DNA of 64,000 bases from Brachymonas denitrificans (GTDB lineage Bacteria > Pseudomonadota > Gammaproteobacteria > Burkholderiales > Burkholderiaceae_C). Below, piece after piece: positions 24,104 to 32,997 of this stretch. The DNA is taken from NCBI RefSeq assembly GCF_907163135.1, contig NZ_CAJQUA010000001.1, forward strand, positions 1,627,001 through 1,691,000, given 5' to 3'. Positions within the stretch are counted from its first letter, which is position 1, and each line of letters begins with the position of its first letter. A model generated the notes under the pieces. The model was not told the DNA's origin, searched no databases, and was given only the letters and a program-made list of their open reading frames with translations. The position numbers and the translations under genes are program-made.

Positions 24104-24925
24104 TTATCGCGTCTTCGGCAAGACTTCGGCGATTTTTTTCAGAATCCAGCCGGCTGCGCACATGCCGAATGTGGCGGTGACCGCAACAGCCGAGCCGTAG
24201 CCGGCACAATTCAGGCTGCCATCGACCATGCCATCCACCTCGCAGCTGTCGCTCACGGGCAGCTGCACCGCCTCGCGGCTGAACACGCACTGCACACCGA
24301 TGCTCTTGCCGTCGCGCGGTGCACCGTGCTGCTTGCGCAGGCGGTAGCGCAACTGCGCCAGCAGCGGATCGTGCGTGGCCCGGCTCAGGTCATCCAGCTC
24401 CACCAGATGCGCCTGTTGCTTGCCGCCCGCCGCACCCACGCTCACAAACAGTGCCTTGTTGCGCCGGGCCCAGGCCGCCATCGCCGTCTTGGCGCCCATC
24501 TGGTCACAGGCGTCGATCACGGCCGTGGCATCGGCGGGCACCAGCTGCTCCCAGTTGTCCGCCGTCACAAAGTCATCAACCAGATCCACCCGGCAGTCGG
24601 GATGGTAGCCCGCAATGCGCTGCTGCATGGCCACGATCTTGGCCTGTCCCAGAGTGGCATCCCCCGCATGAATCTGGCGGTTGATGTTGGATTCGGCCAC
24701 ATGGTCCATGTCGATCAGCGTCAGGCGGCCGATGCCGGTGCGTGCCAGCGTCTCCACCGCCCAGGAACCGACGCCGCCAATGCCGACCACCACCACATGC
24801 GCCTGCGCAATGCGCTCTGCTCCGGCCTTGCCATAGAGCCGCCCCACCCCGCCGAAGCGGCGCGCGCGGTCGACGATGACAGGCAAGGGAGAAGAGGAAA
24901 CCGGGGGCACAAACATCTCGGACAT
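24104..24925 (-). CDS. tcdA: tRNA threonylcarbamoyladenosine dehydratase
   Basis: This is a 273-residue E1-like ATP-dependent enzyme. It cyclises t6A37 to ct6A in tRNAs that read ANN codons. RRFGGVGRLYG is the family N-terminus. VVVGIGGVGSWAVETLARTG is the nucleotide-binding loop, LTLIDMDHV and NINRQIHA the adenylation region, and DACDQMGAKTAM and CVFSREAV the later landmarks. The length is that of E. coli TcdA (268). The ATG at 24925 gives MSEMFVPPV; an ATG three codons later is possible. Its substrates include tRNA-Lys(UUU), and two such tRNA genes lie 54 bases downstream on the same strand. Confidence 0.93.
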   Translation of the reverse strand: MSEMFVPPVSSSPLPVIVDRARRFGGVGRLYGKAGAERIAQAHVVVVGIGGVGSWAVETLARTGIGRLTLIDMDHVAESNINRQIHAGDATLGQAKIVAMQQRIAGYHPDCRVDLVDDFVTADNWEQLVPADATAVIDACDQMGAKTAMAAWARRNKALFVSVGAAGGKQQAHLVELDDLSRATHDPLLAQLRYRLRKQHGAPRDGKSIGVQCVFSREAVQLPVSDSCEVDGMVDGSLNCAGYGSAVAVTATFGMCAAGWILKKIAEVLPKTR

Positions 24926-24939
24926 GGGTGAAGAATACC

Positions 24940-24963
24940 AAAATGCCCGCACAGGGCGGGCAT
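24940..24963 (-). terminator. Rho-independent terminator after cpoB
   Basis: On the minus strand ATGCCCGC and GCGGGCAT form an 8-bp stem with a 5-base loop, followed by TTTT. It would end the tolB-pal-cpoB transcript just before tcdA. A second hairpin without a T-tract (24967-24989) lies upstream of it. Confidence 0.7.
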
Positions 24964-25056
24964 CAGACAATCGCTACAGTAGCGATTGTTTCAGCGGTGC
25001 CTGCCCTGCGTGCGCCGTCATCACAAGCGGCCGTACGCGAGCCGCGACAACAGCGA

Positions 25057-25848
25057 TCACTTCAGCCGCGCCAGCCGGTCCCGCGCAGCCTGCGCCGCCT
25101 CGGTTCGCGGATATTTGGCCACCAGCTGCTCCAGCGTCGCGCGTGCCGCCGCCGTTTCCTTCAGCTCGGTCTGGCAATTGGCGATCGACAGCAGCGCTTC
25201 CGGTGCGCGCTCATGATCCGGCGCCTGCGCCACCACGGCACGGAAGTTGGCCATGGCACTGCGGTAGTTGCGCTGGGCGTAATCCGAGTTGCCCAGCCAG
25301 AACAGGGCCGAGGTCTTCATGCTGCTTTGCGGACGGTTGCGCACAAAGGCGCGGAAGGCCGTTTGCGCCCTGGCATAGTCGCCCTTGCGGAAGTGGTTCA
25401 GGGCGGCATCGAATTCGGCCTTCTCCTTGCCACCGGCCGCCGCTTCGGCCTCTTCGCCATTGGCGGCAGACGAGGACGGACGCGCCGCGGAAGAGCCGCG
25501 CTCCTCCACCGCACGCGCCAGATCCTTCTGGCGCTGCTGCATCTCGGCCATGTCGCGCGAGAGCTGTTCCTCGCGCCCGCGCGACTTGGCCAGTTCGCTG
25601 CGCAGGGAATCGATCTGGTTCTGCAGTTCGAGCATGCTGCTGCGCGTGCGCGCCTGCTCCTCCGTCAGCGTCTGGTAACGCTGGCGCAAGTCCAGGATCG
25701 CACGGCGCGCCTCGTTGTCACCGAACAGCTGGGCCTGCGCCGGCAGCGGTGTCAGCACCGCAGCCGCCAGCGCCAGCAGCACCGCGCCCATGGGCGCGCC
25801 GCCGCGTTTCACATCCAGCCCCACTCCAGCATCCGATTTCATGGTCAT
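25057..25848 (-). CDS. cpoB: CpoB (YbgF), periplasmic division coordinator
   Basis: This is a 263-residue exported protein. The signal peptide (AVLLALAAAVLTPLPAQA, about residues 22-40) is followed by a coiled coil at about 45-105, a low-complexity Ser/Ala/Glu linker, and TPR repeats from about 145 (FDAALNHFRKGDYARAQTAF, SALFWLGNSDYAQRNYRSAM). CpoB links peptidoglycan synthesis with Tol-driven outer-membrane constriction. It is the last gene of tolB-pal-cpoB and is 25 bases from pal. A second ATG two codons in (25842) is equally likely as the start. Confidence 0.93.
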   Translation of the reverse strand: MTMKSDAGVGLDVKRGGAPMGAVLLALAAAVLTPLPAQAQLFGDNEARRAILDLRQRYQTLTEEQARTRSSMLELQNQIDSLRSELAKSRGREEQLSRDMAEMQQRQKDLARAVEERGSSAARPSSSAANGEEAEAAAGGKEKAEFDAALNHFRKGDYARAQTAFRAFVRNRPQSSMKTSALFWLGNSDYAQRNYRSAMANFRAVVAQAPDHERAPEALLSIANCQTELKETAAARATLEQLVAKYPRTEAAQAARDRLARLK

Positions 25849-25873
25849 CCCTGTCTGCCTGCAAAGCCGCCCA

Positions 25874-26362
25874 TCAGCGGTACTTGAATTCCACGCGGCG
25901 GTTACGCTCGTTCTCGCCGCCTCCGCTCACTGCCGGGCGCTCCTCGCCAAAGCTCACCGCTTCCATCTGGGAATCGGCAACGCCCAGCACGGACAGCGAA
26001 CGGCGCACGGCTTCGGCACGCTTCTGGCCCAGTGCCAGATTGTATTCACGGCCACCCACTTCGTCGGTATGGCCTTCCAGCATCACTTTGGCGTTCTTGT
26101 TGGCGTTCAGCCAGCGGGCATTGCCCTCGACGGTGGGACGGGCATCGGCGCGCACCGTGTACTGGTCGAAGTCGAAGTAGACCACCTTGGCCGCATCCTG
26201 CGGGCCGCCGCTGCCAGCCAGGCCGGATTCGGTGCCCACCGGGGCAACGGTGGATTGCGCATCGGTGCCGGAGCCGGCATTGGCCGATTCATCCACCTTC
26301 ACGGCAGAGGAACAGGCGGCCAGGGAAGCGGCAATGGCGAGGGTCAGTAGGGCACGCTGCAT
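25874..26362 (-). CDS. pal: Pal, peptidoglycan-associated lipoprotein
   Basis: This is a 162-residue outer-membrane lipoprotein. The signal peptide ends in the lipobox LAAC (Cys at residue 17). The OmpA-like domain (about 58-162) has VYFDFDQYTV, MLEGHTDEVGGREYNLALG and RNRRVEFKYR, with the Asp and Arg residues that bind diaminopimelate. Pal anchors the outer membrane to peptidoglycan and contacts TolB, which is encoded 46 bases upstream. The length is normal for betaproteobacteria. Confidence 0.97.
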   Translation of the reverse strand: MQRALLTLAIAASLAACSSAVKVDESANAGSGTDAQSTVAPVGTESGLAGSGGPQDAAKVVYFDFDQYTVRADARPTVEGNARWLNANKNAKVMLEGHTDEVGGREYNLALGQKRAEAVRRSLSVLGVADSQMEAVSFGEERPAVSGGGENERNRRVEFKYR

Positions 26363-26408
26363 GTCGATGACTCCTTTTGTGCGTGGTTAACGTAAAAAGC
26401 GGTCCGCG

Positions 26409-27758
26409 TCAGCGGCCCATGGGTGCCCAGGCCGGCTCGCGGATGTCTCCGCTGCGGCCGGCCAGGCGGGTCTTGATCTTGCCGTCGATGCTAGTGGTCA
26501 TCAGTGCCTCGCCACCTGCGGTGCGCGTGGCATAGACGATCATCTTGCTGTTCGGGGCAAAGCTGGGCTTCTCGTCGTGTGCGGTATCGGTCACCAGATT
26601 GACAGTGCCGCTTTGCAGATCCATGACAGCCACCTTGTAGCCGCCGCTGCGCGTGATGTAGGCCATGCTGCGGCCATCGGCACTGATGCTGGGGGAGATG
26701 TTGTAGCCGCCCTGGAAGGTGATGCGCCTGGCCTCGCCGCCGCTGGTGGCAATGCGGTAGATCTGCGGCGAACCGCCACGGTCGCTCACGAAATAGACGC
26801 TGCCGCCATCCGGGCTGAAGGTGGCTTCGGTATCGATGCCCACGCTGCGCGACAGCAGGCGCGGCTCGCCGCCGGCGGCGGGAATCAGGTAGAGCTGAGA
26901 GCCGCCATCCTTGGTCAGCGTCACGGCCAGTGTGCGGCCATCCGGCGACCAGGCCGGCGCGCTGTTGGAGCCGCGGAAGTTGGCCACGGCGCGGCGCTGG
27001 CCGCTGCGCACGTCATGCACGTACACCACCGGCTTGCCGCTCTCGAACGACACATAGGCCAGCTTGCTGCCGTCCGGCGACCAGGACGGAGAGATGATGG
27101 ACTGGCGGCTGCTCAGCGCGGCCTGCGCATTCTCGCCATCGGCATCGGCCACCCACAGCGTGTAGCGGCCACCGGCCTTGGTCACATAGGACACCCGGCT
27201 GGAGAATACGCCCTTCTCGCCGGTGATGCGCTCATAGATCCAGTCGGCAGCACGGTGCGATGCCAGACGCAGCTCGGCCTGCGGCACGGTGTAGCTCTGG
27301 CCGCCCATGTCGCTGTTCCTGGCCACATCCCACAGGCGGAAGCGCACCGCAAAGCGGCCATCGCCCTGGCGCTGCACGCTGCCCGCCACCAGATAGTCGG
27401 AGCCTGCCGCACGGAAGGTGCTGACCACCGGCTTGCTGTTTTCGTCGAGCTGGCCGGCATCCACCGGAATGGCACGGAACAGGCCGGTACGCAGCAGATC
27501 GGCCTGAATGATGGAGGCCGGCTTCTGCGGCGCCTCGGCCTCGCCGCGGAAGGGCGAGGAAGTGATCGGGTACTGCGTTACGCCGGCGCCGGTGATTTCC
27601 ACGCGGAACTCGGCCCGGGCCGGTGCGGCGGCCAGGCTGGCCACCAGCAGGCCGACCAGCGTGGCGTGCCTGGCGAAGCTGCCGCCGGGGCGCCTGCGCT
27701 GCAGGCTGGCAGCGCTGAACATGGGGACAAGGGATTGGCGAATCAGGTCAATCAGCAT
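26409..27758 (-). CDS. tolB: TolB, periplasmic beta-propeller of the Tol-Pal system
   Basis: This is a 449-residue protein. The N-terminal signal peptide ends near APARA|EFRVEI (cleavage about residue 49). It is preceded by a longer than usual N-region, so the true start may be a later ATG such as 27722. The TolB N-terminal domain (about 50-190) is followed by a six-bladed propeller with repeated SPSWSPDGSKLAYVS-like units. TolB binds Pal at the outer membrane. tolQ, tolR and tolA, usually just upstream, are absent here; a divergent msbA follows after 350 bases. Confidence 0.95.
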   Translation of the reverse strand: MLIDLIRQSLVPMFSAASLQRRRPGGSFARHATLVGLLVASLAAAPARAEFRVEITGAGVTQYPITSSPFRGEAEAPQKPASIIQADLLRTGLFRAIPVDAGQLDENSKPVVSTFRAAGSDYLVAGSVQRQGDGRFAVRFRLWDVARNSDMGGQSYTVPQAELRLASHRAADWIYERITGEKGVFSSRVSYVTKAGGRYTLWVADADGENAQAALSSRQSIISPSWSPDGSKLAYVSFESGKPVVYVHDVRSGQRRAVANFRGSNSAPAWSPDGRTLAVTLTKDGGSQLYLIPAAGGEPRLLSRSVGIDTEATFSPDGGSVYFVSDRGGSPQIYRIATSGGEARRITFQGGYNISPSISADGRSMAYITRSGGYKVAVMDLQSGTVNLVTDTAHDEKPSFAPNSKMIVYATRTAGGEALMTTSIDGKIKTRLAGRSGDIREPAWAPMGR

Positions 27759-28108
27759 GGAATGTGTGATGGAATGGATGCCACGCAGGCTGCCCTGTCA
27801 GGCAGGACCCGCTTCGTCGGGCAGACGGAACGGGAGAGCGAAGGCGGACAGCACTGGCACCCAAAGCCGGCCCCGAAGGCCCGGACCAGCATGCCAAGCG
27901 GCTCCCGCACAGCCCGGACAGTACCGAGCACAGCACATGCTACACAGGGAACGCCCCAGGGCGCCAGCGCACGCCGTTACAAACCGTAAGAAAAACCGCC
28001 GATGTTTTGCCGCTTGTGACTACCGATGCGTCAGGAACGCCCCGCGCCGGCAGCGCCCGAAGCGGCCCCGCCGTCTACAATGCTTGCAGACTTTGAAAAA
28101 CCGTGCCC
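27759..28108. other. tolB-msbA divergent intergenic region, no gene seen
   Basis: This 350-base region separates two divergently transcribed genes. It is GC-rich near tolB and less so towards msbA (GTTACAAACCGTAAGAAAAA). Both promoters must lie here. No TolA, TolR or TolQ remnant can be read in any frame, and no small gene is supported. Confidence 0.5.
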
Positions 28109-30127
28109 ATGAACAGTTCCCCCGCCGGCGCCCCAGCCGACGCGCCGCAGCCTGAAGCGGCCCCCTCTCCCGCGGCTGCGGCCGACCTGCCCAGCCAGTC
28201 GCTCTGGGCACGCTTGCGCCGCATCGCCGGCTATTTCGGCACCAGCCGCAAGTGGTGGGTGTTTGCCGTGCTGGCCACGCTGATCGGCTCGCTGACTGAA
28301 GCCGGCATTCCCGCCTTGCTCAAGCCCCTGCTCGACCGCGGTTTCACGCAAGGCTCGCTGCAGTTGTGGGCCGTGCCTGCCGCCGTGCTGACGCTGTTCG
28401 TGCTGCGCGGCGTGGCCGGCTTCGCCGCCCAGTATGCGCTCTCCCGCATCGCCAACGACGGCATGGTCAAGCTGCGCCAGGACATGTTCGCCCGCCTGCT
28501 CGATGCCGAACTGGGCCTGTTCTCGCGCCAGTCGGCCAGCAGCCTCTCCAACACGGTGGTCTACGAGGTGCAGAACGGCGCCACCATGCTGGTGCATGCC
28601 CTGCTCGGCCTGTCGCGCGACACCTTCACGCTGATCGCTCTGGTGGGCTACCTGCTGTACCTGAACTGGCAGCTCACCATGGTGATCGTGGTGCTGGTGC
28701 CCGGCATGTCCTGGGTGATGCGCAAGCTCTCGCGCCGGCTCTACGGCCTGACCAAACAGGGCCAGCAGGCCACCGATGAACTGGCCTATGTGGTCGAGGA
28801 AAACGTGCTGGCCCACCGCATGGTGCGCCTGCATGGAGCGCAGGAACAGCAGCAGGAGCGCTTCGGTTTCCTGAGCCGGCGCCTGCGCCAGCTCGCGCTC
28901 AAGTCCACCGTGGCGGCCTCGGCAATGACGCCTCTGACACAGTCCGTCGCCGCAGTCGCCCTGTCTGCCGTGCTCACCATCGCACTGTGGCAGGCCCAGG
29001 CCGCCAGCGATGCCGAGCGCGCTGTCACCGTCGGCGGTTTCGTCGCCTTCGTGGCCGCCATGATGATGCTGGTGGCGCCGATCCGCCGCCTGGCCGACGT
29101 GGCCAACCCGATCACGCGCGGCGTGGCCGCGCTGGAGCGCGGGCTGAGCATGGTCGAAACCGTGCCGCCCGAGCCGCAGGAGCAGCCCGCCGCTGCCGTG
29201 CCGGCGCAGGCACGCGGCGATATCCGCTTCGATGCCGTGCAGGTGCGCTATGTGCCGCAGGCGTCGGCGGGGCCGGACGGGATTCCCGTTGCAAACGGCA
29301 ACATCCCCGCAGAGGCCAAGCCCATCCAGGACGGCACACCCGACGCTTCTGCCCCGGCAAGCCAGGGAGAGGCTGGCGGCGACACAATGCCGAAGGACGG
29401 CGATGCCGGCCCTGCAGCGAACGTCCTGCCCCACGAGGAAGAGACCCCCGCCCTGCAAGGCGTCAGCCTCTCCATCGCCCCCGGCGAAGTCGTCGCCTTC
29501 GTCGGCCCCTCCGGCTCGGGCAAGACCACACTGGTGAACCTGCTGCCGCGCTTCGTGCTGCCCAGCAGCGGCAGCGTACTGCTCGACGGCATCCCGCTGG
29601 ACCAGTGGCCACTGCTGGCCCTGCGTTCGCAAATCGCCATGGTCACGCAGGACGTAGTGATGCTGAACCAGAGCATTGCCGCCAACGTGGCGCTGGGCCA
29701 GGAGATCGACCGCGACCGCGTGCAGGCCGCGCTCGAAGCCGCCAACTTGTCCGCCCATATCGCGCGCCTGCCGCAGGGCATGGACACGGTGGTCGGCCAC
29801 AACGCCACCCAGCTGTCGGGGGGCCAGCGCCAGCGCCTGGCCATCGCCCGCGCCATCTACAAGAACGCGCCCATCCTGATCCTGGACGAAGCCACCTCCG
29901 CGCTCGACAACGAATCCGAGCGCCTGGTGCAGGAAGCCCTGCAGCACCTGATGCAGGGCCGCACCACGTTGATCGTGGCCCACCGCCTGAGCACCATCGA
30001 GCATGCCGACCGCGTGGTGGTGATGGAAGCCGGCCGCATCGTCGAACAGGGCAGCCATGCCGAGCTGCTGCAAGCCGGCGGCGTCTATGCGCGGCTGCAA
30101 CACCGCGGGGCACTGGGCACTCAGTGA
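28109..30127 (+). CDS. msbA: MsbA-type lipid A export permease/ATPase with an insertion in the ATPase domain
   Basis: This is a 672-residue ABC exporter half-transporter that flips core-lipid A across the inner membrane. Six transmembrane segments lie between about 45 and 330. The ATPase has Walker A VGPSGSGKTTL (about 465), signature LSGGQRQRLAIARAI, Walker B ILILDEATSALD and the H-loop VAHRLSTIEHADR. E. coli MsbA has 582 residues. The excess is a Pro/Ala-rich leader plus about 60 residues inserted between VQVRYVPQ (about 383) and EETPALQGVSLSI (about 444), within the first beta-hairpin of the ATPase. The insertion is Ala/Pro/Gly/Asp-rich and probably disordered. The ATG at 28109 is preferred over a GTG at 28103. 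Confidence 0.92.
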   Translation: MNSSPAGAPADAPQPEAAPSPAAAADLPSQSLWARLRRIAGYFGTSRKWWVFAVLATLIGSLTEAGIPALLKPLLDRGFTQGSLQLWAVPAAVLTLFVLRGVAGFAAQYALSRIANDGMVKLRQDMFARLLDAELGLFSRQSASSLSNTVVYEVQNGATMLVHALLGLSRDTFTLIALVGYLLYLNWQLTMVIVVLVPGMSWVMRKLSRRLYGLTKQGQQATDELAYVVEENVLAHRMVRLHGAQEQQQERFGFLSRRLRQLALKSTVAASAMTPLTQSVAAVALSAVLTIALWQAQAASDAERAVTVGGFVAFVAAMMMLVAPIRRLADVANPITRGVAALERGLSMVETVPPEPQEQPAAAVPAQARGDIRFDAVQVRYVPQASAGPDGIPVANGNIPAEAKPIQDGTPDASAPASQGEAGGDTMPKDGDAGPAANVLPHEEETPALQGVSLSIAPGEVVAFVGPSGSGKTTLVNLLPRFVLPSSGSVLLDGIPLDQWPLLALRSQIAMVTQDVVMLNQSIAANVALGQEIDRDRVQAALEAANLSAHIARLPQGMDTVVGHNATQLSGGQRQRLAIARAIYKNAPILILDEATSALDNESERLVQEALQHLMQGRTTLIVAHRLSTIEHADRVVVMEAGRIVEQGSHAELLQAGGVYARLQHRGALGTQ

Positions 30128-30180
30128 AGGGCCAATCTGCCCAAAGGCAGTGCGACAGGGTTCCGGGAGAGTAACCGGTA

Positions 30181-30212
30181 GCGGCGCGCAGCAGCAAACT
30201 GCTTCGCGCCGC
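30181..30212. terminator. Strong hairpin between convergent msbA and rng
   Basis: The arms 30181-30194 and 30199-30212 pair over 14 bases with one mismatch and a 4-base loop. No T-tract follows on either strand, so it is terminator-like rather than a canonical intrinsic terminator. It could protect either mRNA 3' end. Confidence 0.45.
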
Positions 30213-30214
30213 CC

Positions 30215-31729
30215 TTAAATCAGCACGATATCGTACTGATCCTGCGCCAGCCCCGCCTCGGCCTGTAGCGAGATCGGCTTGCCGATGAATTCGCTCAGGC
30301 CCGCCAGATGCTGGCTTTCCTCGTCCAGGAACAGCTCGATCACCTGCGGCGACGCAATCACGCGGAATTCCTGCGGATGGAACTGGCGCGCCTCGCGCAG
30401 CACCTCGCGCAGGATGTCGTAGGCCACGCTGCGCGGCGTTTTCACCATGCCGGAGCCCTTGCAGGTGGGGCAGACCTCGCTCAGCATGCGGGCCAGCGAT
30501 TCGCGCGTGCGCTTGCGCGTCATCTCCACCAGCCCCAGCTGCGAAAAATCACCCACCATGGTCTTGATGCGGTCGCGTTGCAGCTGGCGGCGCAGCTCGG
30601 CCAGCACCCCCTGCTGGTGTTCCGGCCGCACCATGTCGATAAAGTCCACCAGGATGATGCCGCCCAGGTTGCGCAGCCGCATCTGGCGCGCAATTGCCTG
30701 CGCTGCCTCCAGGTTGGTCTTGAAGATGGTCTCGTCAAAGTTGCGTGCACCGACAAAGCCGCCGGTGTTCACATCGATGGTCGTCAGCGCTTCGGTCTGG
30801 TCGATCACCACGTAGCCGCCGGATTTCAGGTCCACGCGCCGGCCCAGCGCCCGCGCGATCTCCTCGTCGATCGAGAACAGGTCGAAAATCGGCCGCTCGC
30901 CCTTGTAGTGCTGCAACTTTTCGGCGGCGGCGGGCATGAACTCTTCGCCAAAGGCACGCAGCAACTGGTACTGCTCCTGCGAGTCGATGCGGATGCTCTG
31001 GGTGTTTTCGTCCACCATGTCGCGCAGCACGCGCTGCAGCAGGCTCAGGTCCTGATGCAGCAGCGAGGGCGCCGGCTGGCGCAGCGAGAGTTCACGGATG
31101 CGCGCGCACGCCTTGCGCAGATAGCGCATGTCCTGCTCCAGTTCGGCGTCGCTGGCATCTTCGGCATTGGTGCGCACGATGTAGCCACCCGGCCGGTTCA
31201 ACCCCGGCTCCGGCGGCAGCTGTGACTGCAGCAACTGCACGCGCTCGCGCAAGGCATCGCGCTGCGGCAGCGGAATTTTCTGCGACACGCCAATGCTGTC
31301 GTCCTGCGGCAGATACACCATCATGCGCCCTGCAATGCTGATCTGCGTGGACAGGCGCGCGCCCTTGCTGCCGAGCGGATCCTTGATCACCTGCACCATC
31401 AGCGTCTGGCCCTCGAACACCAGCTTCTCGATCGGCTTCGGGCCGGCCACCGCCTGGTTGGCAGTGGCGCGCACGCCCTCCACGCCGTCGGATTCACCGC
31501 TGCGCTGCCACACGTCCGCCACATGCAGGAAGGCCGCGCGCTCCAGCCCGATATCGACAAAGGCCGACTGCATGCCGGGAAGCACGCGCACCACCTTGCC
31601 CAGATAGATATTGCCCACGCGCCCGCGCTGCAGCGTGCGCTCGATATGCAGCTCCTGCACCACGCCGTGCTCCACCACGGCAGCGCGTGTCTCCTGCGGA
31701 GACCAGTTGATCAGAATGTCTTGTTGCAT
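30215..31729 (-). CDS. rng: Ribonuclease G
   Basis: This is a 504-residue endoribonuclease acting in 16S rRNA 5'-end maturation and mRNA decay. The N-terminus MQQDILINWSPQETRAAVVE and the S1-like region (GNIYLGKVVRVLPGMQSAFV) are typical. The catalytic DNase I-like part has TIDVNTGGFVG, and LRNLGGIILVDFIDM provides the metal-binding Asp pair region. The Zn-link motif is VCPTCKGSG. The length fits RNase G rather than RNase E because there is no long C-terminal scaffold. The start at 31729 is chosen over longer in-frame extensions without homology. It is followed upstream by maf in the same direction. Confidence 0.96.
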   Translation of the reverse strand: MQQDILINWSPQETRAAVVEHGVVQELHIERTLQRGRVGNIYLGKVVRVLPGMQSAFVDIGLERAAFLHVADVWQRSGESDGVEGVRATANQAVAGPKPIEKLVFEGQTLMVQVIKDPLGSKGARLSTQISIAGRMMVYLPQDDSIGVSQKIPLPQRDALRERVQLLQSQLPPEPGLNRPGGYIVRTNAEDASDAELEQDMRYLRKACARIRELSLRQPAPSLLHQDLSLLQRVLRDMVDENTQSIRIDSQEQYQLLRAFGEEFMPAAAEKLQHYKGERPIFDLFSIDEEIARALGRRVDLKSGGYVVIDQTEALTTIDVNTGGFVGARNFDETIFKTNLEAAQAIARQMRLRNLGGIILVDFIDMVRPEHQQGVLAELRRQLQRDRIKTMVGDFSQLGLVEMTRKRTRESLARMLSEVCPTCKGSGMVKTPRSVAYDILREVLREARQFHPQEFRVIASPQVIELFLDEESQHLAGLSEFIGKPISLQAEAGLAQDQYDIVLI

Positions 31730-31820
31730 GAAACCATCCGTCCAGCCTGCACGTCCTGCCGGTAGGCATGGATCTCCCTGCGTTCTGCCGGGTTGGCAGG
31801 CGGCGCGTCGACAGGCAAGC

Positions 31821-32456
31821 CTATATTCTCCACCCGAAGCCGCGCAGCAGGCGGGCTGTCTCGAACAAAGGCAGGCCCATGATGCCGGAAAAGCTGCCAT
31901 CGATATGCGCGATCAGCGTGGCGGCGTGGCCCTGCACGCCATAGGCTCCGGCCTTGCCAAACGGCTCGCCGGTGGCGACGTAGGCGGTGATGCGGCCGGC
32001 GTCGAGCTCATCGAAGCGGACCTCGGAAATGCTCAGTTCCTCGTGCAGCGTGGCATTCTGCAGTGCATCGGGAGCCGCGCCGGGCACGCCGATTGCCACC
32101 GCCGTCAGCACCTCATGCTGCCGGCCCGACAGTTGCGCCAGCATCGCCGTCGCCTCCTGCGCATCGGCCGGCTTGCCCAGAATGGTGTCGCCCAGCGCCA
32201 CCGTGGTGTCGGCACACAGCACCGGCGCAGGCGGCAGACCGCGACGCTGCCAGCGCTGCAGCGCAGCCTGCAGCTTCAGCAGCGTCACGCGCTGCACATA
32301 GTCACGCGGCGACTCGCCCGGCAACACCGCCTCCAGGCTCTCTGCATCCTCATCGGCATCAGGCAACAGCAACTGGTGTGCCACGCCGATCTGCTCCAGC
32401 AACTGGGCGCGACGGGGACTCTGGGAGGCGAGGTAGACGAAGGGCTTGGCGGACAT
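31821..32456 (-). CDS. maf: Maf-type nucleoside triphosphate pyrophosphatase
   Basis: This is a 211-residue protein hydrolysing non-canonical or dTTP/UTP-type nucleotides to monophosphates. The N-terminal [18 protein letters not shown] is the Maf signature, [15 protein letters not shown] the metal-binding segment, and [20 protein letters not shown] the substrate pocket. The ATG at 32456 starts right at the signature. It is part of a minus-strand cluster, nadD-rsfS-rlmH-maf-rng, which is a conserved cell-growth neighbourhood. Confidence 0.95.
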   Translation of the reverse strand: MSAKPFVYLASQSPRRAQLLEQIGVAHQLLLPDADEDAESLEAVLPGESPRDYVQRVTLLKLQAALQRWQRRGLPPAPVLCADTTVALGDTILGKPADAQEATAMLAQLSGRQHEVLTAVAIGVPGAAPDALQNATLHEELSISEVRFDELDAGRITAYVATGEPFGKAGAYGVQGHAATLIAHIDGSFSGIMGLPLFETARLLRGFGWRI

Positions 32457-32508
32457 GGCAGGGATACGGCGCAAAGACGTTCAGTATGCCCCGAAACCTG
32501 GGGTGCGC

Positions 32509-32991
32509 TCACTCCCGGTGGTAGGGATGCCCGGCATTCACCGACCAGGCACGGTAGAGCTGCTCCACCAGCAGCACGCGCGCCATGGCATGCGGCAGCG
32601 TCAGGTCGGACAGGCGGATGCGTTCGTGCGCCTGCTGGCGCAGCGCCGGCAACAGGCCGTCCGGGCCGCCAATCAGCAGTGCCACATCATCGCCCTGCTG
32701 CTGCCAGCCCCGCAGCTTGTCGGCCAGCGCCTTGGTGGTCACGGTAGTGCCGCGCTCGTCCAGCGCGACGATGCGCCGGCCCTTGTTGCAGGCGCTGTCG
32801 ATGGCCGCCTCGATGCGCTGCGCCTCGGCCTGCATCAGTTGCTCGGCCGTCTTGCCACCGCTGCGCGGCTCGGTCTTGACGGTGCGGCAATCCAGCCGCA
32901 ACTCGGGCGGAAAGCGCTTGGCATAGTCGTCAAAGGCGGTTTGTGCCCAATCGGGCATCTTCTGCCCGACCGCGACGATCACCAGCTTCAT
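32509..32991 (-). CDS. rlmH: 23S rRNA pseudouridine-1915 N3-methyltransferase
   Basis: This is a 160-residue SPOUT-class methyltransferase acting on the ribosome at helix 69. The N-terminus [15 protein letters not shown], the SAM-binding knot [12 protein letters not shown] and the C-terminal [16 protein letters not shown] are all diagnostic. The usual length is 155-160. Six bases separate it from rsfS upstream, so the two are co-transcribed. Confidence 0.97.
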   Translation of the reverse strand: MKLVIVAVGQKMPDWAQTAFDDYAKRFPPELRLDCRTVKTEPRSGGKTAEQLMQAEAQRIEAAIDSACNKGRRIVALDERGTTVTTKALADKLRGWQQQGDDVALLIGGPDGLLPALRQQAHERIRLSDLTLPHAMARVLLVEQLYRAWSVNAGHPYHRE

Positions 32992-32997
32992 GCCGGT

